10,443 bases of DNA from Alphaproteobacteria bacterium UBA685. Its GTDB lineage: Bacteria > Pseudomonadota > Alphaproteobacteria > Puniceispirillales > Puniceispirillaceae. The stretch's first letter is position 1. Every line of letters begins with the position of its first letter. Shown here one piece after another: positions 1 through 5,867 of this stretch. A program made the position numbers and the translations under genes. The notes under the pieces were generated by a model, which saw nothing but the letters and a program-made list of their open reading frames with translations, ran no database searches and was not told the DNA's origin. Location of the stretch: positions 1 through 10,443 of the forward strand of contig DBMZ01000138.1 in assembly GCA_002299005.1 (NCBI GenBank), in the 5' to 3' direction.

Positions 1-1
1 G

Positions 2-667
2 GGCCCGGGGATGCTGGCCACTTCCCTCGCAACGCCTTGCTCAGCGCCTTTTGTTTGCACAGCTATCAGGTTTGCGCTTGTCCAGTCTGATGCTGTCCTC
101 CACGCCATGATGGTGATGATGGGGATAGGGGTGACACTGCCATGGCTAAGGTTGGCAGTGTTTCCGTCATTGATGTCATTCGTGCCACGTCCGGGCGCGT
201 GGATGGTGCGTTTGCAAAAAGGTCTTGGGGTGCTGATGGCGCTGACGGTTCTATGGATCGGCAGTCTGTTTTATAATGCTATCAGCCATAATGCGCAGGA
301 TGCGGGGTATGATGCGAATAGCGCATGGTCTGTCTTTGATGAGGCGACGCTGGCGCAATTGCGCAGGCAAGGCCAATTAGTGTTTGTCGATGTCACCGCT
401 GATTGGTGCATTACGTGCAAGGCGAATAAGTCGCTTGTGCTTGATACAAAGGCCGTGGAGGCGTTGTTCGCAGATAATGAGGTCGTGCTTATGCGCGCTG
501 ATTGGACCCTGCCTGACGAGGCGATTGCGCGCTATTTAGCCTCTAATGAGCGTTTTGGTATCCCGTTTAATGTGGTCTATGGTAAATCCGCTCAATCAGG
601 CATTATCTTGCCTGAAATTCTGACGAGGCGGGCGATTGAAAATGCCTTGCTTGCGGCAAACCAATAG
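2..667 (+). CDS. dsbD: Thiol:disulfide interchange protein, DsbD/ScsB family, C-terminal part (5' truncated by window)
   Basis: The reading frame is open to the left edge (Gly-Pro-Gly precedes the first Met at 11), so this is the C-terminal part of a longer gene. Counting from that Met, an ATPCSAPF motif with Cys10 belongs to the CcdA-like membrane domain that carries electrons across the inner membrane. Two more hydrophobic helices follow, at about 30-53 and 69-92. A periplasmic thioredoxin-like domain starts near 105, with active site WCITCK (Cys133, Cys136) and a cis-proline motif GIPF (Pro185). Known role of the family: taking electrons from cytoplasmic thioredoxin to reduce periplasmic disulfide proteins. 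The VTADWCITC and RFGIPFNVVYG blocks are typical of the ScsB-like branch, so scsB is an alternative name. Cys16 and Arg20 just after the ATPC motif look unusual. No terminator is visible after the TAG stop. The missing N-terminal domain prevents finer assignment. Confidence 0.9.
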   Translation, partial: GPGMLATSLATPCSAPFVCTAIRFALVQSDAVLHAMMVMMGIGVTLPWLRLAVFPSLMSFVPRPGAWMVRLQKGLGVLMALTVLWIGSLFYNAISHNAQDAGYDANSAWSVFDEATLAQLRRQGQLVFVDVTADWCITCKANKSLVLDTKAVEALFADNEVVLMRADWTLPDEAIARYLASNERFGIPFNVVYGKSAQSGIILPEILTRRAIENALLAANQ

Positions 668-680
668 GCGCTCTGGCGCG

Positions 681-693
681 TATGATATCATAT
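681..693. promoter_or_regulatory. Palindromic element TATGATATCATA(T), copy 1, upstream of peroxiredoxin gene
   Basis: A perfect 12-bp palindrome (681-692) plus one T lies in the 64-bp gap between the dsbD-like gene and the peroxiredoxin gene. Its centre is 45.5 bp before the peroxiredoxin ATG. The same 13 bases recur at 3649-3661. Each half reads TATGAT, a good -10 hexamer, and a TAGAAT hexamer follows at 693-698, but I see no good -35 at the right distance. It could be an operator for a dimeric regulator, a promoter core, or both. The function is inferred. Confidence 0.4.
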
Positions 694-731
694 AGAATAA
701 ATCAAAAAAATGTCTTTGAAAGGACAGCCTT

Positions 732-1211
732 ATGAGTCTTGAAATTGGTCAAAAAATCCCCGCGCTTGAATTGCATGTCAAAGATGCTGAGGGGATTGAT
801 GTGTTTGATACAGGCACGGCTTTGGCAGGTAAGAAAATTATTATCTTCTCGGTGCCAGGTGCCTTTACACCAACATGTTCTGCCAAGCATGTGCCAAGCT
901 ATCTTGCCAATTATGACGCGCTAAAGGCGGCGGGGTTTGACGAGATTATCTGTATGGCGATGAATGATGTGCATGTGATGTATGCATGGGGCCAATCGCA
1001 GGATGTGGGCGATAAGATCACAATGCTAGCCGACAGGGAAGGGCAATTATCAGACGCTCTTGGCTTGTCTGTTCATATGGGCCCTGTGCTTGGCACAAGA
1101 GCGTCGCGTTCGGCGTTTATTGTCGAAGATGGTGTGATCACCAAAGCGTTCCTAGAAGAGCCTGCGGTCTATGAGGTCTCATCTGCCGAACATGTGCTAG
1201 CCAACCTTTAG
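732..1211 (+). CDS. Peroxiredoxin, Prx5/redoxin type
   Basis: This 159-residue protein is full length for bacterial Prx5-type peroxiredoxins, thiol peroxidases that reduce hydrogen peroxide and organic hydroperoxides. The catalytic motif PGAFTPTC gives the peroxidatic Cys49, with Pro42 and Thr46 in the usual active-site positions. Arg126 in GTRASRSAF fits the conserved arginine that activates the thiolate. The only other cysteine is Cys74 (EIICMAMND), a common position in this group. There is no C-terminal resolving cysteine like that of human PRDX5, so recycling probably uses glutathione/glutaredoxin or another external thiol (inferred). A Shine-Dalgarno sequence GAAAGGA at 718-724 lies 7 bp before the ATG and supports this start. 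The gene may be read from its own promoter near the palindrome at 681, or through from the dsbD-like gene. It is convergent with rnhA, with only 10 bp between the stops. Confidence 0.95.
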   Translation: MSLEIGQKIPALELHVKDAEGIDVFDTGTALAGKKIIIFSVPGAFTPTCSAKHVPSYLANYDALKAAGFDEIICMAMNDVHVMYAWGQSQDVGDKITMLADREGQLSDALGLSVHMGPVLGTRASRSAFIVEDGVITKAFLEEPAVYEVSSAEHVLANL

Positions 1212-1221
1212 CCTTTTATCT

Positions 1222-1674
1222 TTAGCTCTGGTCACGCTGTTGTGCTTCGGCGGCGTGACGGGCTAAATCATCGACACGCTCATTTTCATCATGGCCCGCA
1301 TGGCCTTTGACCCACCGCCATTCAATCTCATGGCGTTGTGTTGCGGCGTGTAATTCTTGCCATAGATCCTGATTCTTCACAGGCTGTTTGCTCGCCGTCT
1401 TCCAGCCGCGCGCTACCCATCCTGCCATCCATTCATTAATGCCTTGAATGACATAGCGGCTATCGGTGGTTAGGATGATTTTCGACGGCTTTTTCAGCTC
1501 ATTAAGCGCCGAGATAGCGCCCATTAATTCCATCCGGTTATTGGTGCTATTCGGCTCACCGCCGCTGAGTTCTTTTTCATGACCGCGCCAGCGCAATAAG
1601 GCGCCCCAACCGCCCGGGCCAGGATTGCCCAAGCAAGAGCCGTCTGAGAAAATCTCAACCACATCATCTGACAT
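1222..1674 (-). CDS. rnhA: Ribonuclease HI
   Basis: RNase HI cuts the RNA strand of RNA-DNA hybrids, removing R-loops and Okazaki primers in the cytoplasm. The 150-residue protein matches the usual size (about 155 in E. coli). All catalytic acidic residues are visible: Asp11 in [13 protein letters not shown], Glu49 in NNRMEL, Asp71 in TTDSRYV and Asp135 in NERVDD. The flexible-loop histidine lies in KGHAGH (125-128). The basic handle region [20 protein letters not shown] is also present. I chose the ATG at 1674 because it lies one base after the thrB stop and has AGGA 8 bp upstream. The frame stays open further up to 1761, but that would overlap thrB and has no ribosome site. It is the last gene of the ispH-thrB-rnhA operon and is probably translationally coupled to thrB. 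Confidence 0.97.
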   Translation of the reverse strand: MSDDVVEIFSDGSCLGNPGPGGWGALLRWRGHEKELSGGEPNSTNNRMELMGAISALNELKKPSKIILTTDSRYVIQGINEWMAGWVARGWKTASKQPVKNQDLWQELHAATQRHEIEWRWVKGHAGHDENERVDDLARHAAEAQQRDQS

Positions 1675-1675
1675 A

Positions 1676-2647
1676 TTAATCATCCTGCCAGAGGCCATAA
1701 GAAGCTGGGCTTTTGACGGTGCGATGAAAGCGAATCTTGCCCCAATATTCCATCGGATCATGTGGCTTTACTAACGCATCTTTCGGCGTATTTAGCCAAT
1801 CATAGAGACGGGTCAAGAAAAAGCGTATCGCAGAGCCTGTGCATAAAATTGGCAGCGCATCAATTTCGTTTTGGCTAAGAGGGCGCACTGATTGATAGCC
1901 GGCGATCATCGCGGATGATTTCGTGATATTAAAGCTGCCATCTTTCTCAAAGCACCAGCTGTTAAGACAGATGCCTAGATCATAGGCGAGGATATCAGAG
2001 CAGGCGAAATAGAAATCGATGACGCCAGTAAGCTTGTCACCCACAAACATCACATTATTCGGGAATAGGTCGGCATGGATAATGCCTGTAGGCAAATCTT
2101 GCGGCCATCGCGCCACGATATCTGTGATAAGCGCGCCTGTTTTATCGCGCAGATTTGGCGGCAAATCATCGGGATCGCGGTCAATAGATAACAGCAAATC
2201 AGCCCAGCTGTCGGGGCCAAGCGCATTCGTACGCACGGCGCTAAAATCAGCGGTCTTAAGGTGCATCTCTGCCAAAATCATACCAAGATTGCGGCAATGC
2301 TCGGCTGTTGGGTTGCGATAGGAAATACCATCAAGAAAGCTAAAGATGGCGCCCGGGCGACCAGCTATGCGTTGCAAAACGGCGCCTGATTTATCCTCAA
2401 TCGGCAAAGGGCAGGTAACGCCTGCCTCACTTAAATGACGCTTTAAATCCATGAAAAAGGGCAGATCTGCCTCATTGGTGCGTTTTTCATAGAGGGTTAG
2501 AATAAAATTGCCTTGGTCTGTGCGCAGAAGAAAGTTTGAGTTCTCAACCCCTTCGGCAATACCGGCAAGGGATAGGAGCTGGCCAATATCATAGCGCGCC
2601 AAAAGGTCAGCAATTTCATTATCATCAATCGTTGTGTAAACAGCCAT
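1676..2647 (-). CDS. thrB: Homoserine kinase, APH-fold (ThrB type II)
   Basis: This 323-residue protein phosphorylates homoserine to O-phosphohomoserine, the step before threonine synthase in threonine biosynthesis. It belongs to the aminoglycoside-phosphotransferase-like fold used by alphaproteobacteria and pseudomonads, not to the GHMP-kinase ThrB of E. coli. Visible signatures are AEGVENSNF (32-39) and FILTLYEKR near the N-terminal lobe, the catalytic HADLFPNN (His191, Asp193, Asn198) and the metal-binding GVIDF (Asp211). Start choice: the ATG at 2647 has AAAAGG about 10 bp upstream. A GTG at 2656 is also in frame but sits directly on that ribosome site. The gene follows ispH after 17 bp and abuts rnhA, so it is clearly in an operon. 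General APH-family kinases are the main alternative, but the N-terminal motif and the ispH/rnhA neighbours favour ThrB. Confidence 0.93.
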   Translation of the reverse strand: MAVYTTIDDNEIADLLARYDIGQLLSLAGIAEGVENSNFLLRTDQGNFILTLYEKRTNEADLPFFMDLKRHLSEAGVTCPLPIEDKSGAVLQRIAGRPGAIFSFLDGISYRNPTAEHCRNLGMILAEMHLKTADFSAVRTNALGPDSWADLLLSIDRDPDDLPPNLRDKTGALITDIVARWPQDLPTGIIHADLFPNNVMFVGDKLTGVIDFYFACSDILAYDLGICLNSWCFEKDGSFNITKSSAMIAGYQSVRPLSQNEIDALPILCTGSAIRFFLTRLYDWLNTPKDALVKPHDPMEYWGKIRFHRTVKSPASYGLWQDD

Positions 2648-2664
2648 CAGAGCCACACCTTTTC

Positions 2665-3609
2665 TTATTTTGTCAAAATTGACGGCAACTTAAAGGTCAG
2701 GTTTTCAGCAATGAAATTCTGATGCTCAATCGTGATATCAAAGGCTGATGATAATTTCGCAATCACCTCATCGACCAAAATCTCAGGCGCAGACGCACCA
2801 GCCGATAGGCCGATGGTTTTCGCACCGTCAAGCATAGCGCAATCAAGCGCGTCCGCATCAGCGATAAGACGCGCGCTTTTAGCACCGGCATTCTCGGCAA
2901 CCTCAACAAGGCGCTTTGAATTTGATGAGTTCTCTGCCCCAATGACCAAGAAGAAATCAATTGTGCCTGCCAGCTCTTTTACCGCCTGTTGGCGATTGGT
3001 GGTGGCATAGCAAATATCTTCGCCGCGCGGGCCTGAAATCTCTGGGAAGCGATGTTGCAGGGCTGAAATAATTTGCCCCGTATCGTCCACAGACAGCGTT
3101 GTTTGCGTCGCAAAGGCAAGCTTCTTGCCCTCTGGCGGGGTGACGGTTAGGGCCTCTTCCAAGGTCTCAATCAATGTCATAGAGCCATCTTCAACTTGGC
3201 CCATTGTGCCAATAACCTCAGGATGGCCGGCATGGCCGATTAAGAAAATGTGATGTCCTTGCTTTTCATGGCGCTCCGCCTCGATATGCACCTTTGTGAC
3301 AAGCGGGCAGGTCGCATCAAGGGCGATCATATTCTCTTCATCTGCGCGTTCATGCACTGATTTTGCGACCCCGTGGGCGGAGAAGATAACAGGCGCGCCT
3401 TGCGGGACTTCATCTAGCTCTTTGACAAAGACCGCGCCCTTGGCGGCAAGGTCGCCGACCACGCGTTTATTATGGACAATCTCGTGCCTGACATAAACAG
3501 GGGCGCCATATTTCTCTAAGGCAACTTCAACGATACGAATGGCCCGGTCTACGCCGGCACAAAAACCACGAGGGGCCGCTAGAATTAATGTCTTTTTTAA
3601 CTTGTCCAT
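2665..3609 (-). CDS. ispH: 4-hydroxy-3-methylbut-2-enyl diphosphate reductase
   Basis: IspH catalyses the last step of the MEP pathway, turning HMBPP into IPP and DMAPP with an oxygen-sensitive iron-sulfur cluster. The 314-residue protein is full length. The three cluster cysteines are seen at Cys17 ([12 protein letters not shown]), Cys101 ([11 protein letters not shown]) and Cys200 ([11 protein letters not shown]). Substrate-pocket motifs are HEIVHNK (His42), SAHGV (His79), [11 protein letters not shown] (His126), [17 protein letters not shown] (228-231) and the C-terminal ASAP (Ser273). The residue after GHAGH keeps the family's HPE motif. The ATG at 3609 is preceded by TTAGGG with proper spacing. 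It is first in the ispH-thrB-rnhA operon, an order I recall as common in Alphaproteobacteria, although the three genes act in unrelated pathways. A candidate promoter lies at 3655-3682. Confidence 0.98.
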   Translation of the reverse strand: MDKLKKTLILAAPRGFCAGVDRAIRIVEVALEKYGAPVYVRHEIVHNKRVVGDLAAKGAVFVKELDEVPQGAPVIFSAHGVAKSVHERADEENMIALDATCPLVTKVHIEAERHEKQGHHIFLIGHAGHPEVIGTMGQVEDGSMTLIETLEEALTVTPPEGKKLAFATQTTLSVDDTGQIISALQHRFPEISGPRGEDICYATTNRQQAVKELAGTIDFFLVIGAENSSNSKRLVEVAENAGAKSARLIADADALDCAMLDGAKTIGLSAGASAPEILVDEVIAKLSSAFDITIEHQNFIAENLTFKLPSILTK

Positions 3610-3648
3610 GATGCCCTAATTGCGCGATAAGAAGATAGGTGTCAATTC

Positions 3649-3661
3649 TATGATATCATAT
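3649..3661. promoter_or_regulatory. Palindromic element TATGATATCATA(T), copy 2, between ispH and the lipoprotein gene
   Basis: The same 13-mer as at 681-693 lies in the 87-bp divergent gap. The palindrome centre is 45.5 bp from the ispH ATG, exactly the distance seen for copy 1 and the peroxiredoxin ATG, and 42.5 bp from the lipoprotein ATG. Read towards ispH it continues as TATGATATCATAGAAT, against TATGATATCATATAGAAT in copy 1, so the similarity extends past the palindrome. A symmetric site could serve both divergent genes. Function is inferred. Confidence 0.42.
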
Positions 3662-3682
3662 TCATACGCTTTTGGCAGACAA
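3655..3682 (-). promoter_or_regulatory. Candidate sigma-70-type promoter for ispH-thrB-rnhA
   Basis: On the minus strand, TTGTCT (3682-3677, four of six consensus bases) is followed after 16 bp by TATGAT (3660-3655, five of six). Transcription would start near 3648, giving a leader of about 40 nt before the ispH ATG. The -10 is one half of the palindrome at 3649-3660, so a protein bound there would block it. This is a pattern match only. Confidence 0.4.
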
Positions 3683-3696
3683 ATGAGGATATGTCC

Positions 3697-4164
3697 ATGT
3701 GCTTTAAATCCATTGCGCCATCCCTGCTAGTTTTAGCCGCACTTAGCGGCTGTTCTACGTTCCAGCCAGACTATTATAAGTGCGATAGTCAGGTGACGAG
3801 CTATGCAGAAGGCATCCGCTCTAGCCTTGAGACACAGGAATTGGCCCAAGATGTTGAAGTGCGCTTAAATGGCGTCTCTGCTAGCTGTTATGATAATGAT
3901 CGGGGCGTGGTCACTGATTTAGCGATCGGCCTTAAGGTGTCGCGCGAGCTTGGTGAAGGGAACGGTGTTGACCCTGTGGTGGTGCCAATGGCGGCGGCGA
4001 TTATTGGACGTGATGATGAGGTGATAGAGACCACAAGCTTTATCTATACGATGCAATTCACAAATGGCGTTGAGACAATCTATCCGCTGGTTAGGCGTGA
4101 ATTGACTATCCCGCAAGGCGGCCGCATCATTTTATCGCTCACACCTGAGCTATTGGGGCAGTAA
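3697..4164 (+). CDS. Small periplasmic lipoprotein, function unknown
   Basis: A 155-residue protein with a clear lipoprotein signal: a short basic N-terminus (MCFKSIAP), a hydrophobic stretch, and the lipobox LSGC with the acylated Cys19. The mature part is mixed alpha/beta in character with no membrane helix. Two further cysteines (about 29 and 64) could form a disulfide. It ends in an IPQGGRIILSLTPEL segment. The layout (a Cys early in the mature part, a V-x-G-x-x-x-x-C-Y-D strand in the middle, then long beta-rich segments) reminds me of a family of uncharacterised alphaproteobacterial lipoproteins, but I cannot name a function. Start choice: GAGGA at 3685-3689 is 7 bp from the ATG at 3697 and only 1 bp from the upstream in-frame ATG at 3691, so 3697 is preferred. 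It is divergent from ispH and is followed by a shared terminator with the atp operon. Confidence 0.8.
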   Translation: MCFKSIAPSLLVLAALSGCSTFQPDYYKCDSQVTSYAEGIRSSLETQELAQDVEVRLNGVSASCYDNDRGVVTDLAIGLKVSRELGEGNGVDPVVVPMAAAIIGRDDEVIETTSFIYTMQFTNGVETIYPLVRRELTIPQGGRIILSLTPELLGQ

Positions 4165-4208
4165 TTCAGCCTTTGTTTGCGTGACGTCTCGCTATTTATT
4201 TTAAGCAT

Positions 4209-4240
4209 AAAAAAAGAGGCCCTTTGGCCTCTTTTGTTTT
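4209..4240. terminator. Bidirectional Rho-independent terminator
   Basis: A perfect 10-bp stem, AAAAGAGGCC (4212-4221) and GGCCTCTTTT (4226-4235), closes a 4-base loop. On the plus strand it is followed by TTTTGTTTT and ends the lipoprotein transcript. On the minus strand a run of seven T (complement of 4209-4215) follows, ending the atp operon. It sits between the two convergent stop codons, as expected for a shared terminator. Confidence 0.92.
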
Positions 4241-4267
4241 GGTGCAAGCCCTTATTTTTGAAGGGGT

Positions 4268-4753
4268 TTAGGCTTTGATATCATCCAACTGCTTGACTGA
4301 TTCTTCAATCAAGGCCAATGAGGCGTCGGCATCAAGCTTTTCAGCCATCACATGCTTTGCGGCGGTCACGGCCAAGGTGGCTGACTGGGCGCGCAAATCG
4401 GCAATCACGGCGGCTTCTGCTGCTTCGATTTTCATCGCGGCTTGCTTCTCGCGGCGTGCGATAGAGGCCTCTGCCTTTTCTTCGGCAATCTTTGTGATGC
4501 GCTCGGCTGTGGCTTCGGCATTTGACAAGATTGTCTTTGCTTCATCAGCGGCTTCACGTGCCAGACGCTGGAATTTTTTCAACTCAGCGGCGGCTTCTTC
4601 GCGCAAGTTTTGCGCTTCTTGTAATTCAGATTCGATTTTGGCCGAACGCTGATCAAGCATCGCGCCAATCGCTGTGGCCGCTTTGCGCCAAATAAGGACG
4701 ACGAAAAGAGCAAAACCTACGGCAACAAAGGTTGATTCATTAACAACTGACAT
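4268..4753 (-). CDS. atpF: ATP synthase F0 subunit b
   Basis: Subunit b forms one strand of the peripheral stator stalk that holds F1 against the turning c ring. The 161-residue protein has one N-terminal membrane helix (about 8-23, FVAVGFALFVVLIW). A long charged, Ala/Glu/Lys-rich helix from about 35 to 145 follows, typical of the dimerising stalk. The motif LDQRSAKIESELQEA just after the membrane segment is characteristic of the b family. The ATG at 4753 has AAGGAT about 9 bp upstream. It is the last gene of the F0 operon, 18 bp after the b' gene and just before the terminator at 4209-4240. Because it has no signal-like extension and follows the longer paralogue, I call it b rather than b'. 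Confidence 0.95.
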   Translation of the reverse strand: MSVVNESTFVAVGFALFVVLIWRKAATAIGAMLDQRSAKIESELQEAQNLREEAAAELKKFQRLAREAADEAKTILSNAEATAERITKIAEEKAEASIARREKQAAMKIEAAEAAVIADLRAQSATLAVTAAKHVMAEKLDADASLALIEESVKQLDDIKA

Positions 4754-4771
4754 CTTTATCTATCCTTATGG

Positions 4772-5377
4772 TTAAGCGTTTGCAGCTTTAGCCGCAGCTT
4801 TAACCTGCTTTGTGACTTCTGCTTTGGTTGCTTTGACGCCGATAAGCTGTTTAACAGTCTCTTGTGCGGCTTCTGTTGCCACATCATTCAGGTTCGCCAT
4901 CGCATCGTCGCGCATTGCCGCTAGTTTCTTTTCAGCTGTCGCCAGCTTCTTTGCTAGCTTCTTAGCCATTTCAGCTTCACCAGCGGCGGCCTTATCATTG
5001 GCCGCTTTGGTTGCCGCTTGTGCTTTGTCGCTTGCGTCGGCTCTTGCGCTTGCAAGGGCGCTCTCATATGTGACCTGCATCTCTTTGGCTTTGGCATCAG
5101 CTTCTTTGGCTTTTGCCAAATCGCCTGAGATTTTATCACTACGATTTTCAATCACAGCACTAATGCGCGGTGTGACGACGTAATTCATCAACAAGAAAAG
5201 AATTGTGAAGGTGATAAGCAACCAAAATAACTGATTTGGCCATGTTGCGATATCTAACTGTGGAAGGCCACCTGATGAATCGCCCGCTGCAAATGCCCCC
5301 GAAGTAAATGCCAATGATGGCACCATAAGAGCGAGGGGGGAATAAACCAGTGGTTTCATAATCTGTGTCACTGACAT
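4772..5377 (-). CDS. atpF2: ATP synthase F0 subunit b' (second b-type subunit; also called AtpX/AtpG)
   Basis: This is the second, diverged stator subunit found in alphaproteobacteria and cyanobacteria, which pairs with b as a heterodimer. The 201-residue protein has a signal-like N-terminus (hydrophobic 8-30, ending AFAAG). Then comes the b' hallmark GGLPQLDIATWPNQLFWLL leading into the membrane helix (about 46-68), the VTPRISAVIENRSDKISGDL segment, and a very Ala/Lys-rich stalk helix to the end. The start at 5377 has AGGAT 6-7 bp upstream. A second in-frame Met at residue 7 is possible but has no better ribosome site. It lies 18 bp before atpF. The 170-bp gap in front of it, after atpE, is unusually long for this operon and holds a strong hairpin. 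Confidence 0.95.
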   Translation of the reverse strand: MSVTQIMKPLVYSPLALMVPSLAFTSGAFAAGDSSGGLPQLDIATWPNQLFWLLITFTILFLLMNYVVTPRISAVIENRSDKISGDLAKAKEADAKAKEMQVTYESALASARADASDKAQAATKAANDKAAAGEAEMAKKLAKKLATAEKKLAAMRDDAMANLNDVATEAAQETVKQLIGVKATKAEVTKQVKAAAKAANA

Positions 5378-5475
5378 CTGCTTATCCTGCTTATTAGCTT
5401 TGCCTGTTTAATTCGCACACCAACATGCCATAGATGCATGGGCGCGTGATCTTGTGGGCAATTTTTAACAAAATA

Positions 5476-5513
5476 TGTGGCCACAATGTTAATAACGAAC
5501 AGATGTGGCCACA
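5476..5513 (-). other. Intercistronic mRNA hairpin after atpE, built from twin palindromes; possible partial terminator
   Basis: Two copies of TGTGGCCACA (5476-5485 and 5504-5513; the shared block is ATGTGGCCACAA, 28 bp apart) can pair as a perfect 10-bp stem. Inside it a further 4-bp stem, TGTT (5487-5490) with AACA (5498-5501), leaves a 7-base loop. In the direction of the atp transcript the hairpin is followed by TATTTTGTT, fairly U-rich, so it could stabilise the upstream atpIBE message or end part of the transcripts. As DNA it could instead be a double operator. Structure seen, role inferred. The rest of the 5378-5547 gap shows only the b' ribosome site. Confidence 0.6.
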
Positions 5514-5547
5514 AAAATATGGTCTCTTCTTACGAGATTCTAGCTGA

Positions 5548-5775
5548 CTAGAATACGAAAAGAAGTAGAAGCGCAACAACAAGCGCGAAAAGCGCGATCG
5601 CTTCAGTCAACGCAAAGCCCAAAATGCCGATGCCGAAGACTTCGCCACGTGCAGCTGGGTTGCGTGCAATTGATGTGATTAGGCTTGAGAAGATGTTCCC
5701 GATACCTAGACCTACACCTAGAAGAGGAAGTACCGCGATACCGGCACCGATGAGTTTTGCAGCTTCTGCTTCCAT
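5548..5775 (-). CDS. atpE: ATP synthase F0 subunit c
   Basis: The 75-residue c subunit is a two-helix hairpin that assembles into the proton-driven rotor ring. Helix 1 carries the glycine-rich packing stretch GVGLGIGN (20-27). The polar loop is ARNPAARGE (37-45) with the F1-contacting Arg-Asn-Pro. Helix 2 carries the ion-binding Glu58 in ALTEAIALF. The residues around Glu58 lack the Gln in helix 1 and the Ser/Thr next to Glu that mark sodium-type c subunits, so proton coupling is expected. The ATG at 5775 has AAGGA about 9 bp upstream. Stem-loops lie in the gaps on both sides, unlike the rest of the operon, which fits its need for many more copies than a, b or b'. Confidence 0.98.
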   Translation of the reverse strand: MEAEAAKLIGAGIAVLPLLGVGLGIGNIFSSLITSIARNPAARGEVFGIGILGFALTEAIALFALVVALLLLFVF

Positions 5776-5817
5776 TTTACCATTCCTTTGTATTGGACGT
5801 TTCGTTGCAAGATTACT

Positions 5818-5861
5818 AAAAAATGCGCCACCTATTTTTGATAGGCTTTGCGTTACGACGC
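5818..5861 (-). other. Hairpins and U-run in the atpB-atpE gap
   Basis: The 92-bp gap upstream of atpE holds two small potential RNA stems. One is GCGT (5850-5853) with ACGC (5858-5861). The other is CCTAT (5831-5835) with ATAGG (5841-5845), which can be lengthened by CGC/GCG (5826-5828, 5850-5852) across an internal loop, in competition with the first. In the direction of the transcript they are followed by GCATTTTTTAG, a run of six U, then the atpE ribosome site. This could be an attenuator, a processing site or a U-rich translation enhancer. The stems are short, so confidence is low. Confidence 0.35.
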
Positions 5862-5867
5862 TAAAAT

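Noticed and set aside
668..679. GCGC-TCTG-GCGC as a terminator after the dsbD-like gene
   Set aside because: Only a 4-bp stem with no T-run after it.
1675..1761. Longer rnhA start at 1761 or 1683
   Set aside because: These would overlap thrB and lack a spaced Shine-Dalgarno sequence. The 1674 start gives the normal family length.
4249..4265. CCCTT...AAGGG stem next to the atpF stop
   Set aside because: Five base pairs without a T-run. The strong terminator at 4209-4240 explains the region.
4275..4652. 125-codon open frame on the plus strand opposite atpF
   Set aside because: It mirrors the Ala/Glu-rich stalk helix of subunit b. The Ser/Ala-rich product has no domain, and there is no ribosome site.
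4812..5183. 123-codon open frame on the plus strand opposite the b' gene
   Set aside because: Same cause: antisense of an Ala/Lys-rich helix gives a low-complexity Ala/Ser/Leu product.
5394..5582. Small minus-strand frame across the atpE-b' gap
   Set aside because: It overlaps the end of atpE out of frame and has no ribosome site. The gap is better explained by RNA structure.
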